Source: Tamarix chinensis
Taxonomy: Eukaryota; Streptophyta; Magnoliopsida; Caryophyllales; Tamaricaceae
NCBI GenBank assembly: GCA_030549775.1
Contig: CM060175.1
Location: 33,521,262-33,585,261, forward strand
Direction of reading: 5' to 3'
DNA length: 64,000 bases
Below, one piece after another: positions 48,060-61,085 of the stretch. Made by a program: the position numbers and the translations under genes. The stretch's first letter is position 1. Every line of letters begins with the position of its first letter. The notes beneath the pieces are model-generated. The model saw only the letters and a list, made by a program, of their open reading frames with translations, did no database searches and had not been told where the DNA came from.

Positions 48060-48660
48060 ACTTTTCACACAAACCCTACATCCTATGCAATTATTAATTC
48101 GCATGCAAAACCCTAATTCCACCATGCAAACCCTAATGCCACCATACAACCATTAATACCACCATACAAACCATAATACCACCATGCAAACCCTAATACC
48201 ACCATACAACCATTAATATCACCATGCAACCATTAATACCACAATACAAACCCTAATACCACCATGCAAACCCTAGATTTCGTCATACAAAACCCTAAAT
48301 TCAATCCACACAAAACCAAAGATCCATCCATACCAAACCCTAGATTCAAACCATATAAAACCCAAAGATTTGTCCATATAATACAATTGATTAGATTCTC
48401 CCATTCATAACCACAAATTAGATTCTTCCATATAAGACCATAAGTTAGATTCTTCCACATAAAATCATAAATTAGAATCTCCCATATAAACCATAAATTA
48501 GATTATCCCATGTAACATCGTATATTACATTCTCCCATACAAAATCATCCAAACCATAAATTTTATTCTCTCATACAACCATAAATTAAACTCTCCCACA
48601 CAAAACCATAAAAATCATAAATCAGATTCTCCCACACAAAACCCTAGAATTCTCCATTTT
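48060..48660 (-). repeat. AAACCCTA-rich minisatellite (LTR B)
   Basis: On + it reads as about eight tandem units such as CCACCATGCAAACCCTAATA (20-22 bp, 48110-48280), followed by scattered AAACCCTA words to 48650. About ten exact AAACCCTA cores are present. It corresponds to the TAGGGTTT-rich region at 11330-11800 of the solo LTR. Confidence 0.75.
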
Positions 48661-49249
48661 ATTCTTCCACTCATGAATCATTAAAATGATGAGGTCAACT
48701 CACCTCCCTTGGTCAATCTCTTTCCCCATCCTCCTTTTAAATCCTTTCTCCCTCACATGCATGTCTTACATGATCACGACACATATCATCACATATACAT
48801 AATACACATGCCATGCAAACACACAACACATACTTCAACTCCATGCCATGCCACACACGACATAATTAATAATGATAAACATAGGGTACGTAGCATGCGA
48901 AGCACATAATACATATAAACACACAAAATGCCTTAGTAACACCCTTACCTAAAGTGATGCTAGGCATGAAGCACACTCCTACAACTCCTTAGGGTTTTGG
49001 TTTGATTCACCTATAAAGGAAAAATACTAAGGATTAGTTTCCCTCCTACCAAAAGTACCATTACTCCTTATTTTAGTCGAAGATTGGGATTGTTATTACT
49101 AAAGGGAGTATTATACGTGAAAACTAGGGTTTTTTATCTTCAAGTTAGCCCACTGGATATTACTAGCCAAAATATGCTTATTTTAAATATTTTAATGCCA
49201 TACTTATAGTATGAAACCTAATAGCTTTATTCTTATAATAATAGTACTA

Positions 49250-50333
<1,084 letters not shown>

Positions 50334-50428
50334 AGACATACTTTTGTACACATAATAATTCATACAAAATTACCAGCTGCTAGGGTTTTGCTCTCTCCTC
50401 TCTCCTAGGGTTTGAGAGAGTTTCGACC

Positions 50429-51988
50429 ATGGCTAAGAAGAAGAGATCTTCACCTGGTACGAGAACGCAAGAACAGTTGGCTACTAAGGATCAGGACTGT
50501 GGAAATAATGTGGATGCAGTTAAATCTGTGGTGGCTGCAAAAGAAATATCAGAATTTCCAGAAACCATGGCTTCAGGAGATAGCGCCCATATCCTTCCTG
50601 AGGAAATTGATCTGATTGACGTTAATTTGAATGTTGATTGTCAGGGAAATATGAGGGAAGGACATGTTATTCATCCATCTACTCCAAGACTCTCCCATGT
50701 AGATATTTCCAATGCAACAGTAGACCATCTGGCCGATGCAATTGACAATGAAGGGGTTCATCCTGAATCCAATACCAGAGAATCAATGTGGAATAGGCTT
50801 CAACCAGCATCACCCCCAAGATCATCATGGAGAGATGTGGTTCTTGGTAACAGAAACCCTAGTCATGGACAACATCTGGATTTTCAACATCCTATATATG
50901 AAAGGGGTAAGGTGATTGTAAAATTGGATAGGGAGGAAGTTGATTCTGAAGCAGCTCTCTGGGCTAACACTTTGATTGGGTTTGTTTATGGCCAGACTCC
51001 ATCTTTCACACAGATGCAGAATTTTATACTGAGGAAATGGAATGTAGTGAAGACTCCTCAATTTATTTTGCACACTTCTGGTTTCTTTTTGTTTAAATTC
51101 CAAACTCAGGAGGACGTTGATTGGGTTCTTAGCCAACATTGGATGTTCTTTAATAGGACTTTTGTCTTAAAAAGATGGCATAGAAGACTGCAATTTAATC
51201 CAGATGAGTTGCAGGTGCTTCCCCTTTGGATTAAATTTCCTAATCTGCCTTTGGAATTTTGGTCTAGAAGCTCACTTAGTAAATTAGCAAGTGTAGTAGG
51301 AAACCCTGTATGCACTGACTCTATAACTGCATCTCGAGATAAGGCCTCTTATCCAAGGATATTGGTAGAGATGGATGTTAAGAAACCATTGCTGGAGTCT
51401 TTCATGATTTTGGATCCAGAGGGGATAGAGATTGAACAAAAATTTGAGTATGAATGGAGGCCTTTTTATTGTCCTCTCTGTGATTGCTATGGTCATGATC
51501 AAAGGAGATGCAAGAAACTACAGCATGGTAATAATATTGGCTCTACAACAGAAGGAGAATGGAGAGTTGTTAGAGATCACTGGAAAGGAAAAGGGCCTAC
51601 TGATGCTGCTCATGTGTAGAAAGTAGCACAGGACAATAATGCACATGACTCTGGCCTAGACAAGACTGATGGAGCAATTCCATGTCATACAACTGAAGAT
51701 GGTTTTCTGGAACAGTTACCTGCTGAGATGGTTGATCACCTCAAAACTCCTGCATGTCCTGCCACTTTTGATGCTGTTGAGGAAGGATTACTAAAAGGAA
51801 GAGTATCTAGAAAGAAAAAGGCACTGCAGAAATAGGTCCATTTTACTGAACCTAGGATTACTAGATTCAGAGCTAATATGGCTGGTTTTCAAGACTGTTT
51901 GGATGGTAATCTAGGATCAACTCAACATACAGAGGGATTAGATCATAGAGGAATGGTTTCCAATTTTAACCATGCTGGTCATGATTAG
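50429..51988 (+). pseudogene. LINE ORF1 (DUF4283-like domain, CCHC knuckle), two TAG stops
   Basis: The ATG at 50429 (MAKKKRSS; context GACCATGG) opens 396 codons to a TAG at 51617. The same frame continues past it and a second TAG at 51833 to a TAG at 51986, so the ancestral ORF1 had about 519 codons. A variable acidic N-terminus (1-130) precedes the DUF4283-like domain (about 155-300: GFVYGQTPSFTQMQNFILRK, LHTSGFFLFKF, LPLWIKFPNLPLEFW). The knuckle CPLCDCYGHDQRRC (CX2CX4HX4C) is at about residues 349-362. A basic stretch (GRVSRKKKALQK) lies near the end. Likely the RNA-binding partner of ORF2. Confidence 0.85.
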
Positions 51989-54900
51989 TGCCTGGCATGT
52001 GAGAGGACTGAATAAGACATCCAAGCATAAGGAAGTCAAAAGATTTTGTGCTAGACATAAAGTGGAGTTGGTAGGTTTATTGGAAACTAGAGTAAAAGAA
52101 TCAAATATAGTTGTTATCATTAATAAAGTTATTAAGGGCTGGCATTTTCTTACTAATTATTCTCAGCATCCTAATGGCAGAATGTGGATTCTTTGGAATC
52201 CTACAGTTTGGGTGATGGGACTTTATAAACTACATGATCAGGCTATTTTGTGTCATGTTACAAATGTTCACTCAAATTCCAGTTTTTAGGTGGCATTTGT
52301 GTATACATTTAATTTTGGGAGGGAAAGGCAATCTTTATGGCAGTGGTTGAAGGAGAATTCACCTGGGCAAGAGTCATGGCTGCTCTTGGGGGATTTCAAT
52401 GTGGTTTTATAGGAATCTGAGAAGTTTCATGGTAGATCTCTTAATGTCTCTGATGTGCAAGATTTCAGAGATTGTTGCAATGAGCTACAATTATGTGATT
52501 TACAAAGTCAGGGTTGTCATTACACATGGTCCAGCCATAGACAGGGAGAAGAGGAGGTCTTGTGTAAATTGGATAGGGCCCTGGTCAACTTACCATGGCT
52601 TACTTCTTATCCACATTCTTTGGCAGAGTTCCTAAGTCCCCTTATCTCTGATCATAGTCCAGTTCTTATCCATCTTAATATTGCTTGCTTGACTGGTCCA
52701 ACACCTTTTAAATTTTTTCAATTTTGGACAGAATCTGAAGATTTCTTGCCTATGGTACAGAATATATAGAGGATCAAGATGGGAGGAAATTTGCTGCTAA
52801 AAATTTCCAAAAGATTAATCTTGCTTAAGCAGGAGCTGAAATCTTTCAATAGGGATAAATATGGCTCCATTTCTCACAGAGTCAAGGTTGCTAGAGAGGA
52901 AGTGGCAGCTCTATAGGCACATTGTTTATCTCATCCTGGAGAGTAGGCTAATAGACTATTATTGCGGGAGAAAGAGATGAAATACTTTCATTTGGTGCAC
53001 TGTGAAGAGCTTTTTTATAAGCAAAAGGCTACCAATCATTGGCTTTCATGTGGTGATACAAACCATAAGTATTTTTATGCAAAGGTCAAAGAGAGACAGC
53101 AAAGGAAGACAATAGCTATGCTAATTGCTTCTAATAATAATGAGATTAGAGGTGCAACACATATTCATGCAGCATTCAATTTATACTATCAAGAGCTGTT
53201 GGGCACTAAGGTTGCTATGGAGGGAGATATTGCTTTAGCAGAGTCTTGCAATTCTGCTCCTCATTTATTTGCTGGGTTTTCTGCACCTGTTTCTGAGCTT
53301 GAGGTAAGAAATGCTATGTTTTCCATGGGGGATACAAAATCGCCAGGCATTGATGGTTTCTCTGCTGGTTTCTATAAAGCTTCTTGGCCTATTGTTGCTG
53401 AAGAAATTACTTGGGTTGTAAGGGATTTTTTCTCTACTGATTTTCTTCCTAGAAGATTGAATATTACATCTCTCACTCTCATCCCTAAGCATCCAGCTGC
53501 AAATAGGGTTACTGAGTTTAGACCTATAGCATGTTGTAATGTGCTGTACAAGATTATTACTAAGGTCATGGTTTAGAGATTACAGCCCCTTATGCCTCAG
53601 CTTATTGATCCTTCACAAAATGCCTTTATTAAAGGCAGAAACATTGGTGAAAATATTTTGCTAGCCCATGAATTAATAAGTAGATACTCTCACAAGGGCA
53701 TATCACCAAGATGCATGATGAAAGTAGATCTCAAGAAGGCTTATGACATGGTAAATTGGGATTTTCTGCTGAAAATTCTAAATCTTTATGGCTTTCCTCC
53801 TCATTTTATTAAATTGATTATGGCATGTGTTACTTCTGTATCCTATTCTGTCTCATTTAATGGTGTGTTGGCTGCCCCTTTCACTGGGAGAAGAGGATTA
53901 AGGCAAGGTGATCCTCTTTCTCCCTATCTCTTTGTGATGGTCATGGATTATTTCAGTAAATCTATGAAGAAGTTATGGGCTGACCCAAGGTTTCAAGCTC
54001 CCCCAAGATGTAAAAGACTCCATCTCATAAGTTTGAACTTTGCAGATGATCTTCTTTTGTTCTGTAGAGGAACTCTGCAAAGTGTGCTCTGTCTCAAGGA
54101 AGTATTGAATCATTTTGCTGCAGTTTCAGGCCTTATGGTGAACCCTACCAAATGTTCAGTTTTCCTTGGAAGAGTTGTAGTAGAGAACCAGTTCAGTATT
54201 CTTCATCTTCTTCGATATCCTGCAGGCACTTTTCCAATCAATTATCTGGGCTTGCCTTTATCCTCTGCAAGGCTTATAGCTTCTCAGTTGCAGCCATTGT
54301 TGGACAAGATGTCTTCTAGGTTAAGGCATTGGAGTTCATTATTTCTTTCTTATGCTGGGAGAGTTCAACTCATTAAGTCAGTGTTATACAGTATACAACT
54401 TTACTTTAGTCAAATTATCCTCCTGCCTAAGAAAGTGCTGAACTATTTTATTAGTCTTTGTAGAATTTTCCTTTGGTCAGGTAAAGTGCATATCAGGAAA
54501 ACTGCTCTGGTAGCATGGGAATCTCTTTGTTCTCCAAAAAAGGAAGGTGGACTTGGACTTTTAAATTTACAGCTGTGGAATTACTGTGCATTGGGAAATA
54601 TTTTGTGGAACATAGCTGCAAAAAAGGATACATTGTGGGTTAAGTGGGTGCATGCAGTGTACATTAAGCAAGGTATTGTTTGGGATTGTTCACCATCATC
54701 TTACAATTTATGGTTTTTTCTCAAGATTCTACAGAGCAGATATGTTGTGAAGGAGTTTATAGTAGACTGTCTAGCAAATCAGAGGGAGTACACCATTCAA
54801 TCAGCATATAAGGCCATTAGAACTCCACAGGACAAATGTTTTTGGGCTAAACTGATTTGGAGACTAGTCTCTACTCCCAGGGTACGTTTCCTTGCTTGGC

Positions 54901-55357
54901 TTGCATGCAGAAATCGACTCTTAACAAAAACAAGGCTCAGGGAGATTGGCATGACTGTGGACACTCTGCGTATTTTCTGTAATCAGCAGGATGAGACTAG
55001 AGATCATCTTTTCTATTTTGTCCTGCTGTTACAATTATTTAGAAGACTATTAGAAGGCTGGCTGGAAGAAGTGATCCTATTTTAGGATGAGATCAAGAGC
55101 TTAAGTCTTTGCTTACTAGAGCAAGGTAGGCACATAAGAATAAGTATCTTTTGGGAGCTCTTTTTGTTGCTTATATAGATGTTGTTTAGCATGAAAGAAA
55201 TCTTAGAATTTTTCAGAACAAAACTAGACAGCTAGGAGCTCTTTTGAGAAGTATTATTGTGCATGTTTCTAGTTTTTTTAGTAACCCTGCCCTTTCTGTT
55301 CAGTTTGGTCAGTGGTTAGGTTTGTTGGATGTCATTGCATATAATGCAAACTTGTAA
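51981..55357 (+). pseudogene. LINE ORF2 (AP endonuclease, RT, zf-RVT), six TAG stops and one frameshift
   Basis: The ATG at 51981 (an in-frame ATG also at 51972) lies inside the end of ORF1, whose TAG is at 51986-51988. One frame runs to 55085 with stops only at 52287, 52410, 52767, 52914, 52944 and 53574, all TAG. The endonuclease shows WHVRGLN (WNVRGLN in the family), GLLETRVK, LLLGDFN and SDHSPVLI. The RT shows KVDLKKAYDMVNW, RQGDPLSPYLF and LNFADDLLLF, so the catalytic ADD is intact. The zf-RVT region (FWAKLIWRLVSTPRVRFLAW) follows. Near 55020 the frame shifts; the tail HERNLRIFQNKTRQLGALL ends with TAA at 55355. About 1125 residues. Confidence 0.9.
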
Positions 55358-55401
55358 TCTTCTTTTCGATTAGTAATAAAAATTCTACTTATCGAAAAAA
55401 A

Positions 55402-55494
55402 AATAATAATAATAATATCAACAACAACAACAACAATAATACCACTAATAATAATAATGATAGGGGCAACCATAGTAATGCTAAAGTTGTGAAA

Positions 55495-55576
<82 letters not shown>

Positions 55577-55800
55577 ATAAGGAACCATTTTAATGTTAAA
55601 GTTGTAGCCTTTTAGATAGTATAACCTAGTTATAAATATTTCTGAAATTAGGTTAGGGAGTAAGAGTGATACATAATAATACTAATAATGGTAATAATAA
55701 TAATAATAATAACAATGATAATACCAACTAATAATAATAATATAATATTATGGATAATACCATTAATATTAAATAAAATTATTAACACTTATAGAAAATA
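55402..55800 (-). repeat. AAT/AGT microsatellites after the LINE (LTR B)
   Basis: Continuation of the LTR B AAT-rich tract: (AAC) near 55420, (AAT) 55495-55540 passing directly into (AGT) 55541-55576, then impure AAT to about 55750. TTAATATTAAATAAAATTATTAACACTTATAG at 55762-55793 matches 60413-60442 of LTR A. Confidence 0.85.
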
Positions 55801-56171
55801 ATTAAGGGGATGGGGAAGTTGGAGCACCACCTCAGGTTAGTGGTGGAACCGGCGGCGACGGTGGCGGTGGTAGAGGAGGAAGAGAGGGGAAAGATGGGTA
55901 TGTAGGCTAAGAGAGGGGAAGTGGAGGGGTGTTTGAGGTGGAGGAAGGTGCAGCAGGTGAAGAGAGGTGGAATGAGGGTGGTGGTGTAGCTGGGAGTGGC
56001 GGTGCACGGTGGTTGGTGCGGCGACCGAAGGTGGTGGAGGGTGGTGGAAGATGGGGGAAGTAGAAGGAGAGGGAGGCAGGGGGAGATGAAGGTATGGGAA
56101 GGTAGGGGAAGGTTCCCTGGGTGTTTTGGAGGGTGAGGGAGGTGGTGGTAGAGGCGGGATTGGCGGCGGAA

Positions 56172-56410
56172 GGTCTTTCTACTTAGAGCATCTACAACCA
56201 CGTTGGCCTTATCCTCATTGTAGGTTAACGCAATATCATAATCCTCCAGAAGCTCCAACCATCTTCTCTGTCTCAAGTTGAGTTCCTTCTACATGAAAAT
56301 GTACTTGTGACTCTTTTGATCTGTAAAGAATTTACAATTATCCCCATACAGATAATGTCTCTAAATCTTCAGGGTAAAAACAACAGCGGCCAACTCTAGA
56401 TCATGATGTG
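56172..56410 (-). pseudogene. Element B RNase H fragment
   Basis: The minus-strand frame reads RQRRWLELLEDYDIALTYNED and ANVVVDALSRKTF (56276-56172), with upstream sequence down from 56400 equivalent to [10 protein letters not shown] and TDQKSHKYIF. It matches the RNase H end of element A ([21 protein letters not shown]). The 164-codon open frame called at 56276-55782 is this fragment running through the deletion join into LTR sequence (Pro/Ser-rich), not a real gene. Confidence 0.82.
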
Positions 56411-56416
56411 CTAGTC

Positions 56417-57153
56417 AGATCAATTCAAACAACCACTAGGATTTATTTTCTAATTTTCTCAATCAATTAGATTATATCATTTCCCTATTGATATATTGAT
56501 ATAAGTCAACATCTAGTCAAACATTCCAATTATTAACTAGTTGGTCATTTAAGCCATTATTCAAGTTTAAAAACTAGCTTTTAGCCCTTTTGGTCCTTCA
56601 AATCATTTATTTATTATCCATCAATTCCTTGTCCATATCTTATTATCCAATGACTTATCATCTAAATTTATATCATCGATGGTGGACTATGAACCACCCC
56701 ATTGTCTCATATACCATGCAAGCCTATCCAAACCAAAGGACATAAAGTTTAAGCTAAAGTTAATCACTAAAGAAAACATAAGTCCTAGCCAAAGCCAATC
56801 ACCATAATTAATATAAGTTTAGGATGAAGCCAACCAATATGGATATAAGTCTAGATCAAAGCCAACGACATAGGTAACCAGACCCTTTAATTTTGATACC
56901 TCCTAGTACATCATCAGTTTCTAGAGTAGGTAAGGCATAGGGATCTCCATGATCTCGCCTAAAGGCAAAGCCAAAGGGCACCAATAAATTCCTTATGGTA
57001 GACTAATCGTTGATATCAAATTGAGGATCGGGTATCCCAGATCCATACACAACTCAATTTTCTTTTCTTTTACATAATTGGTACCTTATTCATGAGGTTA
57101 AGTGATCACACAAGGCTCATACAAGAGCAAATAAGAATTTGAAATATTTATTA
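56417..57153 (-). repeat. 5' LTR of element C, upstream part
   Basis: Sequence between element B and LTR A. 56680-57120 aligns with 39830-40180 of the C 3' LTR (CATATACCATGCAAGCCTATCCAAACC / CATATACTATGGATCTATCCAAATC; CTAGAGTAGGTAAGGCA; GGGCACCAATAAAT / GGCACCAATAAAT). It is the continuation of the piece that stops at 46482, and is itself cut at 57153 by element A. Confidence 0.7.
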
Positions 57154-57867
57154 TGTAACACCCCCAAATTTACTACTGAAAAATTTCATTTAAATCAAAA
57201 ACTTTAGCGGAAGCGAAAGATAAAACCGTAAACTCGGGGGTGTTACCGCCACACTTAGTACCAGACCGGTTCACTCCTACCGTTCCAGTACTAAGTGCTA
57301 AGGCTAAGTCCGATCGACATTCAGTGCGAAACATCAAAAACATGGGTCGACATTCAACATGAATCATTAACAAAAATCAGCCAAACAGAAGTTAGAATAC
57401 AATTTAGGATTACAACTCAAGAGTACGATTTCCAAAACGTGAAACATAGCACAAATATAGATAAATATGGAAATACGAAATTCGATGACACCAATAGAGT
57501 CTGGCCAATCACTCTCAACCCACAAGCCAAGTTTAGGTTCAACTCTCGGCCCCGCTCGATGCCTCGGAGGTGTCATAGGCATCACAGACGTCGTCCCCTA
57601 CCTACACAAACTCAGATGGGCCTTCTGCTCGTGGGAATGAGCACCACCCATGAAACGGGTGATCAGTACGATACGTACTGAGTAAGGTAATAGATGCACT
57701 AAGGCCAAACATACAACATAGCATACATGGCACATTCACATAGGCTGCATGTAATAATCCAGATAATGAAGGTTAGTTATGGTCCAATTGGACTTAATTC
57801 CTCATGAATCTCTATTAAATGTAGTCATTTCACACCATAATCTTTGTTAATCCATGCGAGTACGGGA

Positions 57868-58218
57868 ACCCCACTATTATAGCCTGTGGATCGGCCACTT
57901 ATGAGGCAGAACGCACCTAACCACTATTATATGCCGGTGGATCGGTCTCTAGGGCAGAATGCTCCTGGCCACTATTATGCCGGTGGATCGATCTAGCCCT
58001 GACTATCATGGTGTTTCACAGTAAATATGTAGTAGCTTTCCCATGATTCATTTACAACGTAATTTTTGGTTTGTTGAGCTCAGGATCCCCCACTATTATA
58101 GCCGGTGGATCGGTCACTTATAGGACAGAACGCACCTAACCACTATTATACGCCGGTGGATCGGTCTCAAGGGCACCCCAGCACCTGGCCACTATTATGG
58201 TCGTGGATTGGTCTGGGT
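57868..58218 (-). repeat. 2x3 CCACCGG array (LTR A)
   Basis: Six units, on + of the form CCACTATTAT..GCCGGTGGATCGG, at about 57870, 57921, 57969 and 58091, 58140, 58190. The spacer GGTTTGTTGAGCTCAGGATCC is the reverse of the CTCGAGCTCAATAAA spacer in the plus-strand LTRs. 5 of 6 units keep CCAC...GTGG exactly. Confidence 0.9.
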
Positions 58219-59659
58219 CCGGCTCAACAGTCTTACTCTTTAAGTAATTAGTATCTTATTCATGTCTTATTAGATAAAGCTTTCCATCCTTGACATGCAT
58301 ATCAACTACCCTCTACTTCTATCATCCCAAGGGGGCCCGTCCCACATCTTGAGACTCCTGCGCCCCTTATTGCACCCCGACATCCATTCCCTTTAAACTT
58401 CCCTTTAAACGAAAAGGTCAACCCCTATGGGTGTGGGTTAGGCCCAAAACCTTATGATATCAACTCCACCGCTTATCACCCCCGAGGGTTTTCCCTTAAA
58501 AACCCTAATTAGACCTATGTGGCCTAACTTCCTCTCACTTACACGACCAATGCTCCATCCACCCCACATCTTACCTTAATTAGATCTAATTCCCAAACAT
58601 GCCACTTTACCTCTCGACTTCGCATATGACTGGAAAACCCTAGTTAGCCACCTGAAACCCTAGTACCTTTCTTCTTCCACAAGTAACCTCTCCCTTTTCT
58701 CACTTAATATTCCTTCTCTCCCATGACACCCATACTCACTCCTTACAAAGGAAATTCCCATTCTTAACCTGTAGTCCACTCTTCCTTAATCATTTTTACT
58801 TCCAAAATTTCCAGATGATTCCTTCCTTCTAAAACCCTAATCGGGTCCCTTATACACCCTTACACCGACCTACGTACTATTTTTCCTCACAAGTCTCCAA
58901 TCACTCCACAACTCTCCCCTTAGCTTTTTTACACCCTAAATCAACTTTTCTCACATAAAGATCGTCCCCATGAAAGATTTATCCACTCCATGCAAACTCT
59001 CAAAGTCCCCATGCAAACCCTAGAATTTCCATGCATGGTTCTCATCTCTCGTTCATTTTGGCCAACCTCATATTCCCCTTAGCATCTCACTTCCCTTTTG
59101 TATATATTTGTCCTTTCGTTTCCGATAACATAATATCATTGTCCTAAAATGCATGTCTTAGAGGGTCATATCATATCACACCATAATCATCACATATACA
59201 TGTCATATTCATGTCATAAGAACACATACAGAACATACCTCAACTCCAAGCTGCGCTACACATAAAACAAGTTAAGGAAAATCATATGATACATAATATA
59301 GCATGAAATATAAAGCATCCAAGGCATACGAGTCACATAACAGACAAGGGCCTTAGCTACGTCCTTACCTAAAGCGACGCCGGGCTTGGAGCACGCTCCT
59401 ATAACTCCTTAAGGTTTTCGTTAGGTTCACCTATAAAAGGGAAAATACTAAGTATTATTTTCCCTCAAAAGTACCATCATCCCTTATTCTAGTTTAAGAT
59501 TAGGATTATTATTATTAAAGAGAGTATTATACGAAACCTAGGGTTTTTACCTTAAAAATAGTATACTAAATATTACTAGTCAAGATATGTTTATTTTTAA
59601 TATTTATTGTTATACTTATATTATTAGACCCTTTAGCACTATTCTTATAATAATAGTAT

Positions 59660-60172
59660 TCATGCTGACTATAGTAAAATAGTGATAATAATAATAATAA
59701 AACTAATAATAGTAACGCTAATGCTTATAGTGCTAGAACCTGACCATTTTTTTTTAAGACTAAGGTCAACTATAGTGTTAGGATTCGAATAACAATATAA
59801 TAATTGCAATATCAACAAGGTACTATTATTCCTAAAGATAATAATGATAAGGGTCATATTTATACAAATGAAAGTAATGATGGACAAGGTCACCATTAAC
59901 AATGCTAGTAAAGAAAATAAGGATAATGATAGTGGTAGTATTAATAGTGATAATAAGAATATTACTCAAATACCTTTGGCTTAAGTAGTAGTAGCAGTAA
60001 TAGTGTCATTAATAATAGAAATAATAATGCTAATAGTAATAATAATAATAATGATAATAGTAATATAAGATTTCAAATGTCTATCACATATAGTAGTAAG
60101 ATAATGATAATAAGCCATATCTAGTATTAGTAGTAGTGATAGAGATAGTAATAAAAGTAATAACAATAATAG

Positions 60173-60232
<60 letters not shown>

Positions 60233-60430
60233 GGATAATTATCTTAATGTTAAAGTTGTTTCCCTTTTAATAATATACCCTAGTTAACTATCTCTGAAAT
60301 TAGGTTAGGAAAATAAGGATGATACATAGTAATATTAGGAGTGTAATAATAATAATAATAACGGTAATAATAATGATAATAGTAGTAATAGTAATAAAAG
60401 GATGATATCATTAATATTAGATAAAATTAC
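59660..60430 (-). repeat. AAT-rich tract (LTR A)
   Basis: Impure AAT repeats with a pure run of about 20 AAT units at 60173-60231. Equivalent to the ATT tracts of the plus-strand LTRs. Confidence 0.85.
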
Positions 60431-60485
60431 TAACACTTATAGAAAATAGTTTTAGGGATTGGGGGAGTTGGAAAACCACCTAAGG

Positions 60486-61004
60486 TCAGTGGTGGACCAG
60501 CGGCGGCGGTAGCGATGGAGGAGGAAGAGGGGTGGAAAGATCAAGATGCAAGCTAGAGGAGAGGGGGTAGAGGGGTGTTTGAGGTGGAGGAAGATGCAGC
60601 AGGTGAAGAGGGGTGGAATGAGGGGGTGGCATGGCCTGAAGTGGCGGCGCGCGGTGGTTGACGCAGCGGTCGAAGGTGATGAAGGGTGCTAGAAAATGGG
60701 AGAGGTAGAAGGAGAGGGAGGTAGGGGAAGATGGAGGTATGGGAAGGTAGAGGGAGGTCTGCTGGACGTTTTGGAGGGTGGTGGAGGCGTTAGTTGTGGC
60801 GAGGGTGGCGGCAGGAGGCGGCGCGAGGGGCGGCGAAGGGCTAGAGATGGCTGCTCGGGGTGGTGACTTTGCAGGGCTAGGGCGGCAAGTGTAGGGCAAG
60901 GCAAGGGGTGATGGTGGTTTGGTTTCGTAGAGGGAAGTGCGAGTGAGGTTTCGGTGGGCGGCGGTTGTCGCAGTGATCACCGGCGGTGGCTGAAAGCTCA
61001 ACAT
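60486..61004 (-). other. 172-codon Pro/Ser-rich open frame in LTR A
   Basis: The frame begins with an ATG 75 bp downstream of the LTR TATA box and reads as a Pro/Ser/Thr/Leu-rich protein (SPPLAPPPAATLATTN; PPSSPTSLSFYLSH) without a recognisable domain. The corresponding C-rich segments of the other LTRs have only shorter, unrelated frames (6726-6908, 19238-19600). The sequence is biased enough that long frames are expected by chance, but the position directly after the promoter is worth noting. Confidence 0.2.
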
Positions 61005-61077
61005 TTTTGAGCGGCGGCGAGGTAGAGTTTCGGGGCTATTTCAAAAAAAAGAGCTCGGTTATGGCTGCTAATGAGGG

Positions 61078-61085
61078 TATTTATA
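61078..61085 (-). promoter_or_regulatory. TATA box of LTR A
   Basis: TATAAATA on the minus strand within GCTTATAAATACCC, about 955 bp from the LTR start, in the same relative place as in the plus-strand LTRs. Confidence 0.65.

Larger units (their letters stand above)
50334..55403 (+). mobile_element. Nearly full-length L1-type LINE nested in LTR B
   Basis: About 5.07 kb: short 5' UTR (GGGTTTTGCTCTCTCC, 50390-50410), ORF1, ORF2 overlapping by a few bases, 3' UTR and a poly(A) of nine at 55395-55403. It inserted in an AAT microsatellite: AATAATAATAATAAT occurs on both sides (50319-50333 and 55402-55416), a plausible but repeat-ambiguous duplication, so the 5' limit is uncertain by tens of bases. 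It is the best preserved element in the window, with one frame per ORF, eight TAG stops and one frameshift near the 3' end. Confidence 0.88.

Noticed and set aside
48060..48360. Telomeric repeat array
   Set aside because: Only the AAACCCTA core recurs, within 20-22 bp units; there is no run of the 7-bp plant telomere unit.
50429..53576. Reassigned amber codon or suppression, since every stop is TAG
   Set aside because: Natural ends of the frames are also TAG (51986, 62194), the pattern also occurs at CAG/TGG sites in dead copies, and methylation decay explains it more simply.
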